A stretch of DNA of 64,000 bases, taken from the NCBI RefSeq assembly GCF_001510665.1, contig NZ_LMTI01000002.1, positions 381,753-445,752 on the forward strand, given 5' to 3'. This DNA is from Bacillus sp. FJAT-27445 (lineage in GTDB: Bacteria > Bacillota > Bacilli > Bacillales > Cytobacillaceae). The notes under the pieces were generated by a model. It was not told the origin of the DNA and made no database searches. It saw nothing but the letters and a program-made list of their open reading frames with translations. Positions 8,096 through 19,024 of this stretch are shown here, in pieces. Both the position numbers and the translations under genes were made by a program. How positions within the stretch are numbered: position 1 is the stretch's first letter; every line of letters starts with the position of its first letter.

Positions 8096-10729
8096 TCAAA
8101 TTGATTTAACCCATTCTTCCGCGAATTGAAGTGCTGCTTCAAGCTTGGAGGGGTCTTTTCCGCCTGCCTGCGCCATGTCAGGCCGGCCGCCGCCGCTGCC
8201 GCCGCATCTTAAAGCGATTTCCTTCACAAGCTTTCCGGCATGGAATCCCCTTCCAAGAAGGTCTTCGGTGACAGCCGCAATAAGGTTGACCTTCCCTTCA
8301 TTTACACTGCCAAGTACAATGACCGCCGAGCCAAGCTTTTGCTTCAGGTCATCGGCCATTCCGCGAAGCCCAGCCATATCCTGCCCTTGGACGCTTGCTG
8401 CAAGGAGGGTAATCCCATTAACCTCCTTCGCGCTTGAAGATAGGTTTCCTGCTTCAATATTGCCCAAACGCGCTGTGAGTGATTCATTTTCACGCTGGAG
8501 GTGCTTTAACTCCGATAGAAGGCCGTCAATCCGTGTTGAGATATCTTTAGGATTGGCTTTCAGTTTTTCTGCAGCATCTTTCAGTAAATCGATTTGGCTG
8601 TTCATCAGCTCATAAGCTCCCTCGCCAGTTACAGCTTCAATTCTCCTGATTCCCGCGCCAATCCCGCTCTCCCCGGCAATTTTGAACAATCCAATGACAG
8701 ATGTATTTGGAACATGGCATCCGCCGCACAATTCAAGGCTGTAGTCCCCAACCCTTACGACGCGGACAATATCCCCATATTTTTCTCCAAATAGCGCCAT
8801 TGCTCCCATTGCCTTTGCCTCGCCAATTGGCTTAAGCGAGATATCGACCTGTATATTTTGCCAGATTTTCTCATTGACGATTTTTTCAACTTGCTCAAGT
8901 TCCTCTGGCTTAACCTGGCCGAAGTGGGAAAAGTCAAAGCGTAGGCGGTCCGCTTCAACGAGGGAACCAGCCTGGTTGACATGTGTTCCCAGGACATCCT
9001 TTAGCGCCTGGTGCAGAAGGTGGGTTGCAGTGTGGTTTTTGATGACTTTAACCCTGTTTTCCCTATTTACTGTCGCAGCAACACTTTGGCCCTTTTTAAA
9101 GGTACCCTCCTCAACGATGGCACGATGGAGATTCTGTCCATTCGGCGCCTTCTTAACATCCTTTACAAAAACCTTTACCCCATCGCCAATGACATATCCC
9201 TGGTCAGCAATCTGGCCGCCGCTTTCAGCGTAAAAAGGTGTTTGATCGAGAATAAACTGGACTTCCTCCCCGGTTGCAGCCTGCTCGGCCAATTCGCCGT
9301 CTTTTACGATAACAAGCACGTTTGCCTGCGTTTGAAGCTGATCATAACCGACGAATGTGCTTTCGGCTTTAATCTCACCGAGAACTCCGCTTTGAACCTG
9401 CATGGACTCGACATCCTGCCTTGCAGAGCGCGCGCGTTCCCTTTGGGCTTCCATTTCCTCTTCGAAGCCATTGTGGTCTATAGACATTCCGCTTTCTTCC
9501 GCATATTCTTCAGTCAGTTCAACGGGGAATCCGTACGTGTCATACAGCCTGAATACGTCAGCACCCGAAATGACCGAACTGCCTTTTTCTTTTTCTTTTT
9601 TAATGACGGATTCGAGAATCGCAAGGCCTTCATGCAAGGTCTCGTGGAACCGTTCCTCTTCATTCTTAATGACCTTCTGGATAAATTCCTGTTTATCCTT
9701 TACCTCCGGGTAAAAATCATGCATGATTTCCCCTACCACAGGTACCAATTCATACATGAATGGACGATTTATGCCAATCTGCTTTGCATAACGGACTGCA
9801 CGGCGGAGGAGACGCCTTAGAACATAACCCCGTCCTTCATTTGAAGGAAGCGCACCGTCACCGATAGCGAAGGAAACCGTCCGAATATGGTCAGCAATAA
9901 CTTTGAAAGCAACATCGGTTTCCTTTGATTGTCCATACGTAGTGCCCGAGATTTCCTCGGTCGCCCTAATGATCGGCATAAACAGGTCGGTATCAAAGTT
10001 GGTAGGAACGTTCTGGACAACGGAGGCCATCCGCTCCAATCCCATTCCGGTATCGATGTTTTTCTTTGGCAGCGGTGTATACGTACCATCCGGATTATGG
10101 TTGAACTGGGAAAAGACCAAGTTCCACACCTCAAGGTAACGCTCATTCTCTCCACCTGGATACAGTTCTGGATCGTTTTGATCATTTCCGTAATCCGGTC
10201 CCCGGTCATAGAAGATTTCCGTATTTGGGCCGCTCGGACCTTCGCCGATGTCCCAGAAGTTGCCTTCAAGCCTGATGATCCGCTCGGCTGGAATGCCAAT
10301 ATTCTTATTCCAGTAATCATATGCTTCATGGTCTTCGGGATGGACGGTAACAGACAGTTTGTCTGGGTCAAAGCCCATCCATTTTTTAGAAGTCAAGAAC
10401 TCCCATGCCCATTCAATCGCTTCTTCCTTAAAGTACTCACCGATTGAGAAGTTTCCGAGCATTTCAAAGAATGTATGATGGCGCGCGGTTTTGCCGACAT
10501 TTTCGATATCATTTGTCCTAATGGATTTCTGAGCATTTGTGATTCTCGGATTATCCGGGATTACGCGTCCGTCAAAATACTTTTTAAGCGTTGCTACACC
10601 GCTGTTGATCCATAGTAACGACGGGTCGTCATGCGGCACAAGCGGCGCGCTTGGCTCAACATGGTGATTTTTTTCCTGAAAAAACTCCAAAAACATTTTC
10701 CTAATCTGAGAACCTGTTAGATGTTTCAT
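8096..10729 (-). CDS. alaS: alanyl-tRNA synthetase
   Basis: Charges tRNA-Ala; 877 aa, the usual bacterial length. Class II catalytic core at the N terminus ([17 protein letters not shown], then the [10 protein letters not shown] motif 2 area), a tRNA-recognition region, an editing domain with the [11 protein letters not shown] zinc-binding stretch (about residue 565) and CGGCHVPNT (about 665), and a C-terminal DHHA1 domain ending in [15 protein letters not shown]. It follows a T-box leader and sits upstream of yrzL-yqgF-yrzB on the same strand. Confidence 0.98.
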   Translation of the reverse strand: MKHLTGSQIRKMFLEFFQEKNHHVEPSAPLVPHDDPSLLWINSGVATLKKYFDGRVIPDNPRITNAQKSIRTNDIENVGKTARHHTFFEMLGNFSIGEYFKEEAIEWAWEFLTSKKWMGFDPDKLSVTVHPEDHEAYDYWNKNIGIPAERIIRLEGNFWDIGEGPSGPNTEIFYDRGPDYGNDQNDPELYPGGENERYLEVWNLVFSQFNHNPDGTYTPLPKKNIDTGMGLERMASVVQNVPTNFDTDLFMPIIRATEEISGTTYGQSKETDVAFKVIADHIRTVSFAIGDGALPSNEGRGYVLRRLLRRAVRYAKQIGINRPFMYELVPVVGEIMHDFYPEVKDKQEFIQKVIKNEEERFHETLHEGLAILESVIKKEKEKGSSVISGADVFRLYDTYGFPVELTEEYAEESGMSIDHNGFEEEMEAQRERARSARQDVESMQVQSGVLGEIKAESTFVGYDQLQTQANVLVIVKDGELAEQAATGEEVQFILDQTPFYAESGGQIADQGYVIGDGVKVFVKDVKKAPNGQNLHRAIVEEGTFKKGQSVAATVNRENRVKVIKNHTATHLLHQALKDVLGTHVNQAGSLVEADRLRFDFSHFGQVKPEELEQVEKIVNEKIWQNIQVDISLKPIGEAKAMGAMALFGEKYGDIVRVVRVGDYSLELCGGCHVPNTSVIGLFKIAGESGIGAGIRRIEAVTGEGAYELMNSQIDLLKDAAEKLKANPKDISTRIDGLLSELKHLQRENESLTARLGNIEAGNLSSSAKEVNGITLLAASVQGQDMAGLRGMADDLKQKLGSAVIVLGSVNEGKVNLIAAVTEDLLGRGFHAGKLVKEIALRCGGSGGGRPDMAQAGGKDPSKLEAALQFAEEWVKSI

Positions 10730-10777
10730 TCGTATGCCTCCCTAATATTTTTGAATAAATTTTAAAAAAGAACACAA

Positions 10778-11039
10778 AAAAGCCCTCATCCCTGGACAGG
10801 GACGAGAGCTTGCCTCGCGGTACCACCCTGATTATGGGCGAAACAAACAGCCCATCTCTCAATGCTGCCTTAACGCGGCATAACGGCAGTAATTAGCTGC
10901 ACTCAGGATTAGCCTTCTGCCATTTTTCACCCCGGACTTCTTCCAGCCATGGAAGCCCTCTCTGTCCGCGGAACGCGGTTGGATTACAAAAGGCATACTC
11001 GATCCATCATCATGTTATCCAATACAAATTTCATCTATA
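10778..11039 (-). ncRNA. T-box leader RNA of alaS
   Basis: Riboswitch that senses uncharged tRNA. The minus strand shows the T-box core AGGGTGGTACCGCG (10816-10829), followed by a terminator with arms AGCTCTCGTCCCTG and CAGGGATGAGGGCT and a T6 run (10775-10810). Upstream is a Stem I region containing GACAGAGAGG and a GGAAG loop. By comparison with the hisS leader in this window a GCU triplet at 10911-10913 is a candidate alanine specifier; I have not folded it. The ribosome binding site of alaS lies beyond the terminator. Confidence 0.92.
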
Positions 11040-11045
11040 GCAAGC

Positions 11046-11074
11046 ATTATAGCGATGCGGAACACGTTTGTCAA
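11046..11074 (-). promoter_or_regulatory. sigma-A promoter of the alaS T-box transcript
   Basis: Perfect TTGACA (11069-11074) and TATAAT (11046-11051) separated by 17 bp. Predicted start near 11039, at the beginning of the T-box leader. Confidence 0.85.
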
Positions 11075-11105
11075 TTCAGGCGGGATGCGAAAATGTTTTT
11101 TCTAA

Positions 11106-12170
11106 TCAGCCTTGGCCGCTTGCGAAAATGGTAATTGCATGCAGGACGGCTACTTTTAAAATGGCCAAAACAGGCACCGCCAGAATCAGCCCTGGTATCC
11201 CCCCTATTTCCCCACCCGCAAGCAATGCCATTATGATTAACAATGGATGCATGTGAAGGCTTTTGCCAACGATATAGGGCGACAAAATGTTCCCTTCAAT
11301 AAACTGGAGTGAAAATACAATTGCCAGGGTGATGAACATCAACTTAACCGAAGAAGAAGCAGCAATGATGACAGCCGGAACAGCACCAATAATTGGCCCA
11401 AAGTAAGGGATTACGTTGGTCAGGGCGACGACAAGGCCGAGCAGCAGCGGAAAACGCAGCCCAAAAAGCCAGAATAGCAAAGACGAAATCACTCCCATAA
11501 TCGTACAAACTAGCAGCTGCCCCCTAATATAGCCTCCAAGTGAATCATCTACATCACTAAGGAAACGGATCCCCTGCCTGCGCCATTTTTTCGGCGTCAA
11601 ATACCAGGCCGCCTTTTTAAGCAAAGCAAAATCCTTAAGCATATAAAAGGCGATAAAAGGAATGACCGCTATTATTAGAATTGAATCCGCAAAACCGGCA
11701 AGCGAGCCGATGACGAGGTCGAATAGGCTATTAAGCTTTTCTTCCATTCCAGTAATTCCAGTGTCAATCCTCTTTTGCATGCCAGTTGGCCAAGCCTTCG
11801 TTTTTTCCTCCAGGCTGGAAATCAGCTCCCTATAATGGTTCGCAAAATCCGGCGCACTGGCTGACAGTTCTTGGATTTGCGAGACAAAGGCCGGGATTCC
11901 TTTGTAGAGGGCAAGCCCTATTCCCCCGAAAAAGATGATATAAATAAGCAAAACCGCTATTCCCCTATGAATCCCCCGCGCATTAAGCTTTTCGACCACT
12001 GGATGGAGAAGGTATGTAATAAATCCAGCTGTTAGGAATGGGACCAATAAATGGCTAATAATGCGGGCTGCCGGAATCCAAAACGGCTTAAGCTTCATCA
12101 ATACGAAAATAGTGGATAGCAACAAAAGGATAAATACAATCCGGTAAACCCATTTCATTTGAATGTTCAT
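11106..12170 (-). CDS. AI-2E family transporter (YrrI-like)
   Basis: Polytopic membrane protein of the AI-2E transporter (DUF20/PerM) family; 354 aa from the ATG at 12170. Several hydrophobic segments are evident, including VYRIVFILLLLSTIFVLM near the N terminus, the paired AVLLIYIIFFGGIGLAL region, and a C-terminal pair ending in LIIMALLAGGEIGGIPGLI, which carries the conserved family glycines. Members export diverse solutes and substrate cannot be read from sequence. B. subtilis has yrrI at this position. An alternative start lies four codons further in, at MKWVYR. Confidence 0.88.
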   Translation of the reverse strand: MNIQMKWVYRIVFILLLLSTIFVLMKLKPFWIPAARIISHLLVPFLTAGFITYLLHPVVEKLNARGIHRGIAVLLIYIIFFGGIGLALYKGIPAFVSQIQELSASAPDFANHYRELISSLEEKTKAWPTGMQKRIDTGITGMEEKLNSLFDLVIGSLAGFADSILIIAVIPFIAFYMLKDFALLKKAAWYLTPKKWRRQGIRFLSDVDDSLGGYIRGQLLVCTIMGVISSLLFWLFGLRFPLLLGLVVALTNVIPYFGPIIGAVPAVIIAASSSVKLMFITLAIVFSLQFIEGNILSPYIVGKSLHMHPLLIIMALLAGGEIGGIPGLILAVPVLAILKVAVLHAITIFASGQG

Positions 12171-12241
12171 TAGCCTCACCGCCTTCATTGTGTAGTTTTT
12201 GAAGGAAGGCGCGGGTTTATGCCTTTATTATGGCAAAGGAA

Positions 12242-12267
12242 GAGGCCCAGGCAATGGCCCGGGCCTC
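12242..12267 (-). terminator. terminator after the zinc-ribbon gene
   Basis: GAGGCCC (12242-12248) pairs with GGGCCTC (12261-12267), followed on the minus strand by a T-rich tail. It separates the 63-aa zinc-ribbon gene from the AI-2E transporter. Confidence 0.65.
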
Positions 12268-12275
12268 ATGGCCTT

Positions 12276-12467
12276 TTAGCTTGAATAACGGCGCTCATTT
12301 TCATCGAAAAGATCATCAAGCGAGCTCAAGGTTCCATCCTCTTCGACCTGATGGGTATGGATGAGCCCTTTCTCAAGGGACAGCTCAATAAAGCAGTTCC
12401 AGCAATAATACTGGTTAATGCCTATTTTGCCGATATCCTTGCTTTGGCAATTTGGACAGCTGAACAT
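12276..12467 (-). CDS. small zinc-ribbon protein
   Basis: A 63-aa protein with four cysteines spaced as a zinc ribbon: CPNC at residues 4-7 and CWNC at 22-25 in YYCWNCFIEL. The C-terminal half is acidic and polar without further motifs. The gene lies 12 bp after yrrD on the same strand and is followed by a terminator. Similar small open frames occur here in other Bacillus genomes, but I cannot assign a function. Confidence 0.75.
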   Translation of the reverse strand: MFSCPNCQSKDIGKIGINQYYCWNCFIELSLEKGLIHTHQVEEDGTLSSLDDLFDENERRYSS

Positions 12468-12479
12468 AGGAAAGGCACC

Positions 12480-12956
12480 TCACACATTGTCGGGATTAAC
12501 GATAATGGCATCCTTTCCTATTGCCGGGGGGCCGCTTGGTTTAACGATTTTTTTGCCGTCCCGCAGGTCCGAAAAGAGTCCATCCGATAGTTCATACCCC
12601 ACAATTGTGCCCACTTCTTCCAAAAAATATACGTCATTCAAAAGCCCAAGTGAGTCTCCTTCCTCCGACAGGACCATTTTTCCGGCAAGCGGGCTGTGAT
12701 GGGAAAGAGTATACCCTTTTCTTTCTTTTCCGCTCCGCTCAAGGCTTTCGATGGATGGAATAATTATTCCGTCCGGTCCAATTGAGGTAATGGAGGCAAT
12801 TGCTAGAAAAAGCGTCTGCTTCAGAAAGCTTCCTCTTTTCACTAGCAGCCCCTGTACTTTATCCTCAGCAATGCACAGATCTGAAACAACGCCAACCTGC
12901 TCCCCGCTATTTTCTAAAATAATAGGGAGGCCTTTCATTAATCCGAACGTCCGCAA
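12480..12956 (-). CDS. yrrD: PRC-barrel domain protein (YrrD-like)
   Basis: Protein with two PRC-barrel-like halves, the first around MKGLPIILENSGEQVGVVSDL and the second around GKMVLSEEGDSLGLLNDV. PRC-barrel proteins act as small structural or RNA-processing adaptors; no specific role is known to me for this one. Start is uncertain. The TTG at 12956 follows GGGAG by 5 nt and begins LRTFGLMKGLP as in B. subtilis YrrD; an ATG eight codons upstream and a longer frame to 13055 overlapping recD2 are alternatives. Neighbour of recD2 as in B. subtilis. Confidence 0.8.
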   Translation of the reverse strand: MRTFGLMKGLPIILENSGEQVGVVSDLCIAEDKVQGLLVKRGSFLKQTLFLAIASITSIGPDGIIIPSIESLERSGKERKGYTLSHHSPLAGKMVLSEEGDSLGLLNDVYFLEEVGTIVGYELSDGLFSDLRDGKKIVKPSGPPAIGKDAIIVNPDNV

Positions 12957-13041
12957 GACTTCTCCCGCCTTTCCGAACATGGTACCCCAGACGGGCTCAC
13001 CCTTTAAACCATAGGGGACTTGGCTTATAGTTTCAGGCAAA

Positions 13042-15495
13042 TCACATGAAATCATAAGGGGAAACGTTTTCCATGCCGATTAACGGGTCTGTTTTCATTA
13101 ATACTTCCTCAAGTGAAGGTGCGCCGTACGCTCTGCGATTTTCTTTCAATTCAAAATTGCAGCCTAAATCGCCATCCGGCTGCGCATTAGAATGCTGTTC
13201 ATGATTACCGGCTTCAATTGCCTCCATCAGCTTATCAGCCAAGGTGGTCTGCCTTGTTTGTTCATCATTCCGCTCCACTCCAAGGCGGAAGGCATCTTCC
13301 TCACCGCATAAAATGAGGAATTGCCTGCTCCGGGTAATGGCAGTGTAGATCAGGTTTCTCCGCAACATCCGGAAGTAGCTTCTCGTCACCGGCATGATGA
13401 CAATTGGAAATTCGCTTCCCTGCGCTTTATGGACTGAACAGCAGTATGCATGAGTAATCTGGTTTAAATCCTGACGCGTGTAGGTCACTTCAATTCCATC
13501 AAACGAGATAATTGCCATGTCCTGTTTTTCGGTGTTTTCCTTTGCGTAAAAAATGGACACAATTTCGCCAATATCCCCATTGAACACATTGCTTTCGGGC
13601 TGATTGATGAGCTGGAGAACCTTGTCGCCAATCCGATATTTTACATCACCGAATGCTAATTCCTTCTTTTTCCCTTCAGAATTTGGGTTGAACAATTCTT
13701 GGAGGATGACATTCAGCCTGTCGATACCTGCTGGCCCTTTGTACATTGGAGCGAGCACCTGGATATCTCTCGGGTGATACCCTTTTTTCCTGGCATTTGC
13801 GGCAACCTTCTCAACGACCTGGGCAAGCTGGCTGCCATGGCATTTGATGAATGACCTGTCCGGCTGCTGGGCAGCAAGGTCAACAGGCAGTTTGCCTTTT
13901 TTAATCTCATGGGCGAGCCGAATGATTGAAGAGCCTTCCGCCTGCCTGTAAATATCCGTCAGCCTGACAGTCGGAATCCGTTCGGATCGTAGCAAGTCCT
14001 TTAGTACTTGGCCGGGCCCGACTGAAGGAAGCTGGTCTTCATCGCCGACTAGTATGACCTGGATTGAGTCCGGGAGCGCTTTAAATAACTGGTGGGCCAG
14101 CCATATATCGACCATGGACGTTTCGTCAACAATCAGCAGTTTCCCTTCGAGTGTCGTTTCTTCATCATGGCTGAAGCCTTCACTCCCATTAAAACCAAGC
14201 AGCCTGTGGATCGTTACAGCGGGGAGTCCTGTAGATTCACTCATCCGTTTTGCGGCTCTTCCAGTCGGAGCGGCCAGCAAAATGGGAAATGCTTGATCTT
14301 TTTTCATGTAATCCTTCGGGTCAAGCGAGCAGCCGTGAAGCTCCGCATAAAGCTCGACAATCCCTTTGATGACGGTTGTTTTCCCAGTACCCGGCCCTCC
14401 GGTCAAAATCATCATCGGCGACTGAATCGCTGTCTGGATCGCTTCTTTTTGGGAAGGAGCATATTCCACTCCAATCCTTTCCTCAAGCTCGCCAAGTGCC
14501 AGCAGGAATTCCGACTCCGGAAATTGGGCGCTAAAATCCGTTTGCTCAAGTATCCGTTTAATATTCGTGACAAGGCCTTTTTCCGAATAATAAAGAGAAG
14601 GAAGATAAACATGCTGGCCTTCTCCAGCCACCTTTCCCTCTTCCTCCAGCTTAATCAGTTCGGCTGTAATGTCCTCGTATTCAATCAAGTCACGCTGGTT
14701 TTCTTCAAGCAGAGCCTTTACTTTTTCAAGCAAATCGCGGGCCTCAAGGAAAACATGGCCAGCCTGCATGCTTTGGGCTTCAAGCGTATAAAGGCACGCC
14801 GCCTTTATTCTGTCGGGGTGGCTTCCCGAAATCCCCAGCTGGTAGCCCAATTCATCGGCACGGCCAAATCCGATTCCCTCTATATCTTCGACAAGCTTAT
14901 AAGGATTTTTCTGGATGATTTCAATGGTGGTTTCCTTGTAAACCTGATAAATTTTCATCGAAAGCTGCGGCCCGAAGCCGTATTGGTTCAATGCTACCAT
15001 TACTTGTTCAAGCCCTTGGTGTTCCATTAAGGTATCGTACAGCATTTTTGCTTTTTCAGGAGGAAGCCTTGGTATGGAATCAAGGAGGGAGGGCTGGTTC
15101 AAAATGCGTGAAATGGCATTTTCCCCAAGAACCTCGACAATGCTTTCGGCTGTTTTCCGGCCGATTCCCTTAAACATTTCACTTGATAGATAGGCAATAA
15201 CGCCTTGCTTAGACTGCGGGATGTCTTTCCGAAAATGGGTTACCTGAAACTGCAGCCCAAATTTCGGATGGTCCTTGAATTCGCCAAAAAAGAGGTAGGA
15301 TTCCTGGTCATGGAGCTTTGGAAAATAACCGGTAATAACCGCTTCCCTGTCTTCATAGGTGTCATTCGTCTCATCGACGCGAATCCTGGCGACTGTATAA
15401 AGGTTGCTTTCATTGTGGAAAATCGTTACAATCGGCCTTCCTTTTACAAACTTCCCCTGTTCCGAAAATAGATCGAGAGAATTCTGCTGGTCCAC
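13042..15495 (-). CDS. recD2: ATP-dependent 5'-3' DNA helicase RecD2 (YrrC)
   Basis: Superfamily 1B helicase acting on its own in organisms that use AddAB instead of RecBCD; in B. subtilis it modulates replication fork progression and repair. The 817-aa protein has the N-terminal helix-hairpin-helix region typical of RecD2 and a C-terminal helicase core with Walker A ILTGGPGTGKTTVI (about residue 365), the DETSMVD Walker B, GDEDQLPSVGPG motif III, and motif VI-like YTAITRSRQFLILCG. The GTG at 15495 follows AAAGGAGGG with a 6-nt gap; the TTG at 15513 lies before that site. Confidence 0.96.
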   Translation of the reverse strand: MDQQNSLDLFSEQGKFVKGRPIVTIFHNESNLYTVARIRVDETNDTYEDREAVITGYFPKLHDQESYLFFGEFKDHPKFGLQFQVTHFRKDIPQSKQGVIAYLSSEMFKGIGRKTAESIVEVLGENAISRILNQPSLLDSIPRLPPEKAKMLYDTLMEHQGLEQVMVALNQYGFGPQLSMKIYQVYKETTIEIIQKNPYKLVEDIEGIGFGRADELGYQLGISGSHPDRIKAACLYTLEAQSMQAGHVFLEARDLLEKVKALLEENQRDLIEYEDITAELIKLEEEGKVAGEGQHVYLPSLYYSEKGLVTNIKRILEQTDFSAQFPESEFLLALGELEERIGVEYAPSQKEAIQTAIQSPMMILTGGPGTGKTTVIKGIVELYAELHGCSLDPKDYMKKDQAFPILLAAPTGRAAKRMSESTGLPAVTIHRLLGFNGSEGFSHDEETTLEGKLLIVDETSMVDIWLAHQLFKALPDSIQVILVGDEDQLPSVGPGQVLKDLLRSERIPTVRLTDIYRQAEGSSIIRLAHEIKKGKLPVDLAAQQPDRSFIKCHGSQLAQVVEKVAANARKKGYHPRDIQVLAPMYKGPAGIDRLNVILQELFNPNSEGKKKELAFGDVKYRIGDKVLQLINQPESNVFNGDIGEIVSIFYAKENTEKQDMAIISFDGIEVTYTRQDLNQITHAYCCSVHKAQGSEFPIVIMPVTRSYFRMLRRNLIYTAITRSRQFLILCGEEDAFRLGVERNDEQTRQTTLADKLMEAIEAGNHEQHSNAQPDGDLGCNFELKENRRAYGAPSLEEVLMKTDPLIGMENVSPYDFM

Positions 15496-15549
15496 AACCG
15501 TCCCTCCTTTCAAACAAAAATAGCCAAACCATACCGGCCTTAAATTTTT

Positions 15550-16212
15550 CTATTCATTATTCATCGCATCTTCTAAAAAACTTTTCACACTCAAAGCCAT
15601 TTCGTGGCCGGGGTCGATTCTTATTGCCTCATCCAGCATTTCAAGGGCTTTGTGAGCCTGTTCCTTGAACGCAAATGCAACCCCTAAATTGTAGTAGGCA
15701 TCTGCATGTTCCGGTACAAGACTGGTACACTCTTCAAACTGGGGAATCGCCAAATCGATCATGCCTTCTTCCGCAAGGCAAAGCCCGTATTGGAAGCGCG
15801 CATCCACATCGGTTGGCGCAAGCTCTGTGCTCCGCTGTAAGTATGGAAGAGCAAGCCGCTTATTCCCAAGCTGGGCGATTGTCATCCCAAGCATAAAGTA
15901 ATTGTCGCTGCTATCGAGCCCTTTTTTCATGGCGGCCTCGAACATCCCTTTTGCATGTTCAAAGTTTTGATTATTATAATAAATGGATCCAATGCTATAA
16001 TAAGCCGCCCCCGCATGCTCATCCAGTTCTATCGCTTTTTGGAAAAATTTCAGCGCCCGTTCTTCATCACCTGTTGCAGCAAGCAGGTTTCCAAAATTTA
16101 TGTATGCGACCGGGTCAGCCGGATTTTCCTCAATAGCTTCATTAAAGGCCATGGCTGCTTCTTCCCAGTTCCCGGCCTGCATCAATTCGATTCCTTTTAA
16201 GTTTTTATCCAT
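15550..16212 (-). CDS. yrrB: TPR repeat protein (YrrB-like)
   Basis: About 220 aa made almost entirely of tetratricopeptide repeats, recognisable from recurring A-x-x-x-[FYL]-x-x-A-[IL] spacing, for example DPVAYINFGNLLAATGDEE and HAGAAYYSIGSIYYNNQNFE; about six repeats fit. Such proteins are scaffolds for protein-protein contacts. It lies between mnmA and recD2 as in B. subtilis, where the structure of YrrB shows a TPR superhelix. The ATG at 16212 follows GGAG by 10 nt. Confidence 0.93.
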   Translation of the reverse strand: MDKNLKGIELMQAGNWEEAAMAFNEAIEENPADPVAYINFGNLLAATGDEERALKFFQKAIELDEHAGAAYYSIGSIYYNNQNFEHAKGMFEAAMKKGLDSSDNYFMLGMTIAQLGNKRLALPYLQRSTELAPTDVDARFQYGLCLAEEGMIDLAIPQFEECTSLVPEHADAYYNLGVAFAFKEQAHKALEMLDEAIRIDPGHEMALSVKSFLEDAMNNE

Positions 16213-16307
16213 CAATATCACTCTCCGTCACGTGAAAGTATACCATAATCTCCGGGTAATTTTCTCCGTATTTTAACCAGAAAGAATGGGGGAAAAACCA
16301 AACAAAA

Positions 16308-16339
16308 ACACCCGGCTCCCTTTGAAGGGAATCGGGTGT
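16308..16339 (-). terminator. terminator after mnmA
   Basis: ACACCCG (16308-16314) with CGGGTGT (16333-16339), plus an inner CCCTT/AAGGG pair, followed by TTTTTGTTTGG on the minus strand. It separates mnmA from yrrB. Confidence 0.85.
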
Positions 16340-16365
16340 GCTGTTTCATCCATTATCGGTTCTGC

Positions 16366-17517
<1,152 letters not shown>

Positions 17518-17595
17518 TTAGAGCCCGGCCTGATGGAAATTTCAGGTTCTTCAAAATAAAAAGTGGTTTTATCGAATGTGTTGATTTGCGCTACG

Positions 17596-17765
17596 GGCAC
17601 ACGCTTTCCGCGGGGCGTCAGTGGAGCCTCCTCGGCGCTTGCGCCTGTGGGGTCTCCACCTTGCCGCTGCATCCCGCAGGACAAACCCGCTTCCTCGAAA
17701 TGGCATTGCACGAAGGAAACGCGTTAGCGTTTTCGAGGAGTCGGTGCCCTCCGCTCCAATCAACA
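17596..17765. repeat. dispersed palindromic repeat, long form (copy A)
   Basis: A GC-rich, self-complementary non-coding block of about 170 bp in the 343-bp gap between yrvO and mnmA. It begins ACGCTTTCCGCGGGG and ends CCGCTCCAATCAAC. It shares these ends with copies at 34924-35038, 37512-37622 and 48808-48979. The long form contains an extra internal cassette (CACGAAGGAAACGCG, then TAGCGTTTTCGAGGAGTC) that is missing from the short copies. The rest of the gap holds no gene. Confidence 0.85.
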
Positions 17766-17839
17766 ATTAAGTTAGGAATTTTAATCATAAACCAGCACTT
17801 ATGGTGAAGAACCAAATTTCATTAAAAAATCCCACAAAT

Positions 17840-18982
17840 CTACTTGCGCAGCCGTTTTACAATTTTGGCTGTTTCATGCGCAGCCTTCAAAATCGATTCT
17901 TCCGTTGTACCGAGCCCGAGGCTGAAGCGGATGGAACTCACCGTCCGTTCAGAATCCTTCCCAAACATCGCGACAAGGACATGCGATGGTTCAATGGACC
18001 CTGCCGTACAGGCGGAACCGCTGGAAGCGGCAATCCCGGCGAGATCGAGGTTTACAAGCATCGCCTCGACATTCGTCCCGGGAAAACTTAAGTTTACTAT
18101 ATGGGGCATGGAGTGGGCAAGCGAACCATTCAATTGGAAGGAGACAGATTCTTCGTTTAGTGTTTCTATAAACAATGTCTTTAAGCGCAAGTATTCCTCT
18201 GCCTTATCGGACATATCTACACGCATAATCCTTACCGCTTCCATAAATCCTGCAATTGAGACCAAATTCTCCGTACCCGCACGGCGCTTCCGTTCCTGTT
18301 CGCCGCCGTACAAACGCGGGGAAAGCTTTACCCCTTCTTTTGCAAAAAGGAAACCGATCCCTTTTGGTCCGTTCACTTTATGGGCGGAAACAGACAGCAT
18401 GTCCACTCCTGCTTTTTTCACATCAAGCCTTAAGAGCCCGTAAGCCTGTACCGCATCGGTATGGAAAAGGGCCTGATGGCCGCTCAGCAGCTGGCCGATT
18501 TCTTCGATTGGCTGGATGGTCCCGACCTCATTGTTCGCATACATGATAGTAACAAGGATTGTATCATCCTTTAACGCCTGTTCAACATCGGAAACGGAAA
18601 TCCGGCCTGTTTCATCGACAGGCAAATAGGTAACTTCAAAGCCATTCTTCTCAAGCTTTTTGCATGCGTTTAGCACAGCGTGGTGCTCAATGGATGTTGT
18701 GATGATATGCCGCCCATTGCCGCTGTTTGCCTCAACCGCTCCGAAAATAGCCATATTGGCGGCTTCCGTACCACCGCTCGTAAAAATTAGTTCGTTTGCC
18801 TTTGCACCGATACTCGACGAAATCGCTTGCCTGGCTTCGTCCAGCTGATGCCTGGCTTCCCTTCCAAAAGAGTGGATGCTTGATGGGTTTCCAAACAGTG
18901 TTCCCATCGCCTCGGACATCCTCTCAATCACCCGTGGGTGCATTGGGGAAGTGGCGGCATGGTCCAAGTAAATCCGTTCCAT
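17840..18982 (-). CDS. yrvO: cysteine desulfurase (IscS/NifS family, YrvO)
   Basis: PLP enzyme that takes sulfur from cysteine as an enzyme-bound persulfide. The PLP lysine is in SAHKVNGPKG (about residue 200) and the active cysteine in SSGSACTAGSIEPSHV (about 322). The 380-aa length from the ATG at 18982 (GAAAGGTG 5 nt upstream) matches B. subtilis YrvO, the partner of MnmA in s2U synthesis. The gene lies between cymR and mnmA. Synteny, more than sequence, favours YrvO over the other desulfurase paralogues. Confidence 0.94.
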   Translation of the reverse strand: MERIYLDHAATSPMHPRVIERMSEAMGTLFGNPSSIHSFGREARHQLDEARQAISSSIGAKANELIFTSGGTEAANMAIFGAVEANSGNGRHIITTSIEHHAVLNACKKLEKNGFEVTYLPVDETGRISVSDVEQALKDDTILVTIMYANNEVGTIQPIEEIGQLLSGHQALFHTDAVQAYGLLRLDVKKAGVDMLSVSAHKVNGPKGIGFLFAKEGVKLSPRLYGGEQERKRRAGTENLVSIAGFMEAVRIMRVDMSDKAEEYLRLKTLFIETLNEESVSFQLNGSLAHSMPHIVNLSFPGTNVEAMLVNLDLAGIAASSGSACTAGSIEPSHVLVAMFGKDSERTVSSIRFSLGLGTTEESILKAAHETAKIVKRLRK

Positions 18983-19024
18983 GATATCACCTTTCATCAT
19001 TAAGGTCTTTACCCTATTGTTCCA

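Noticed and set aside
9011-9820. 269-aa plus-strand frame inside alaS
   Set aside because: Antisense to well-conserved alaS codons; no start context and no recognisable domain.
17569-17815. Several short frames around 17.5-17.8 kb
   Set aside because: They arise within palindromic repeat A, which is non-coding and present elsewhere without the frames.
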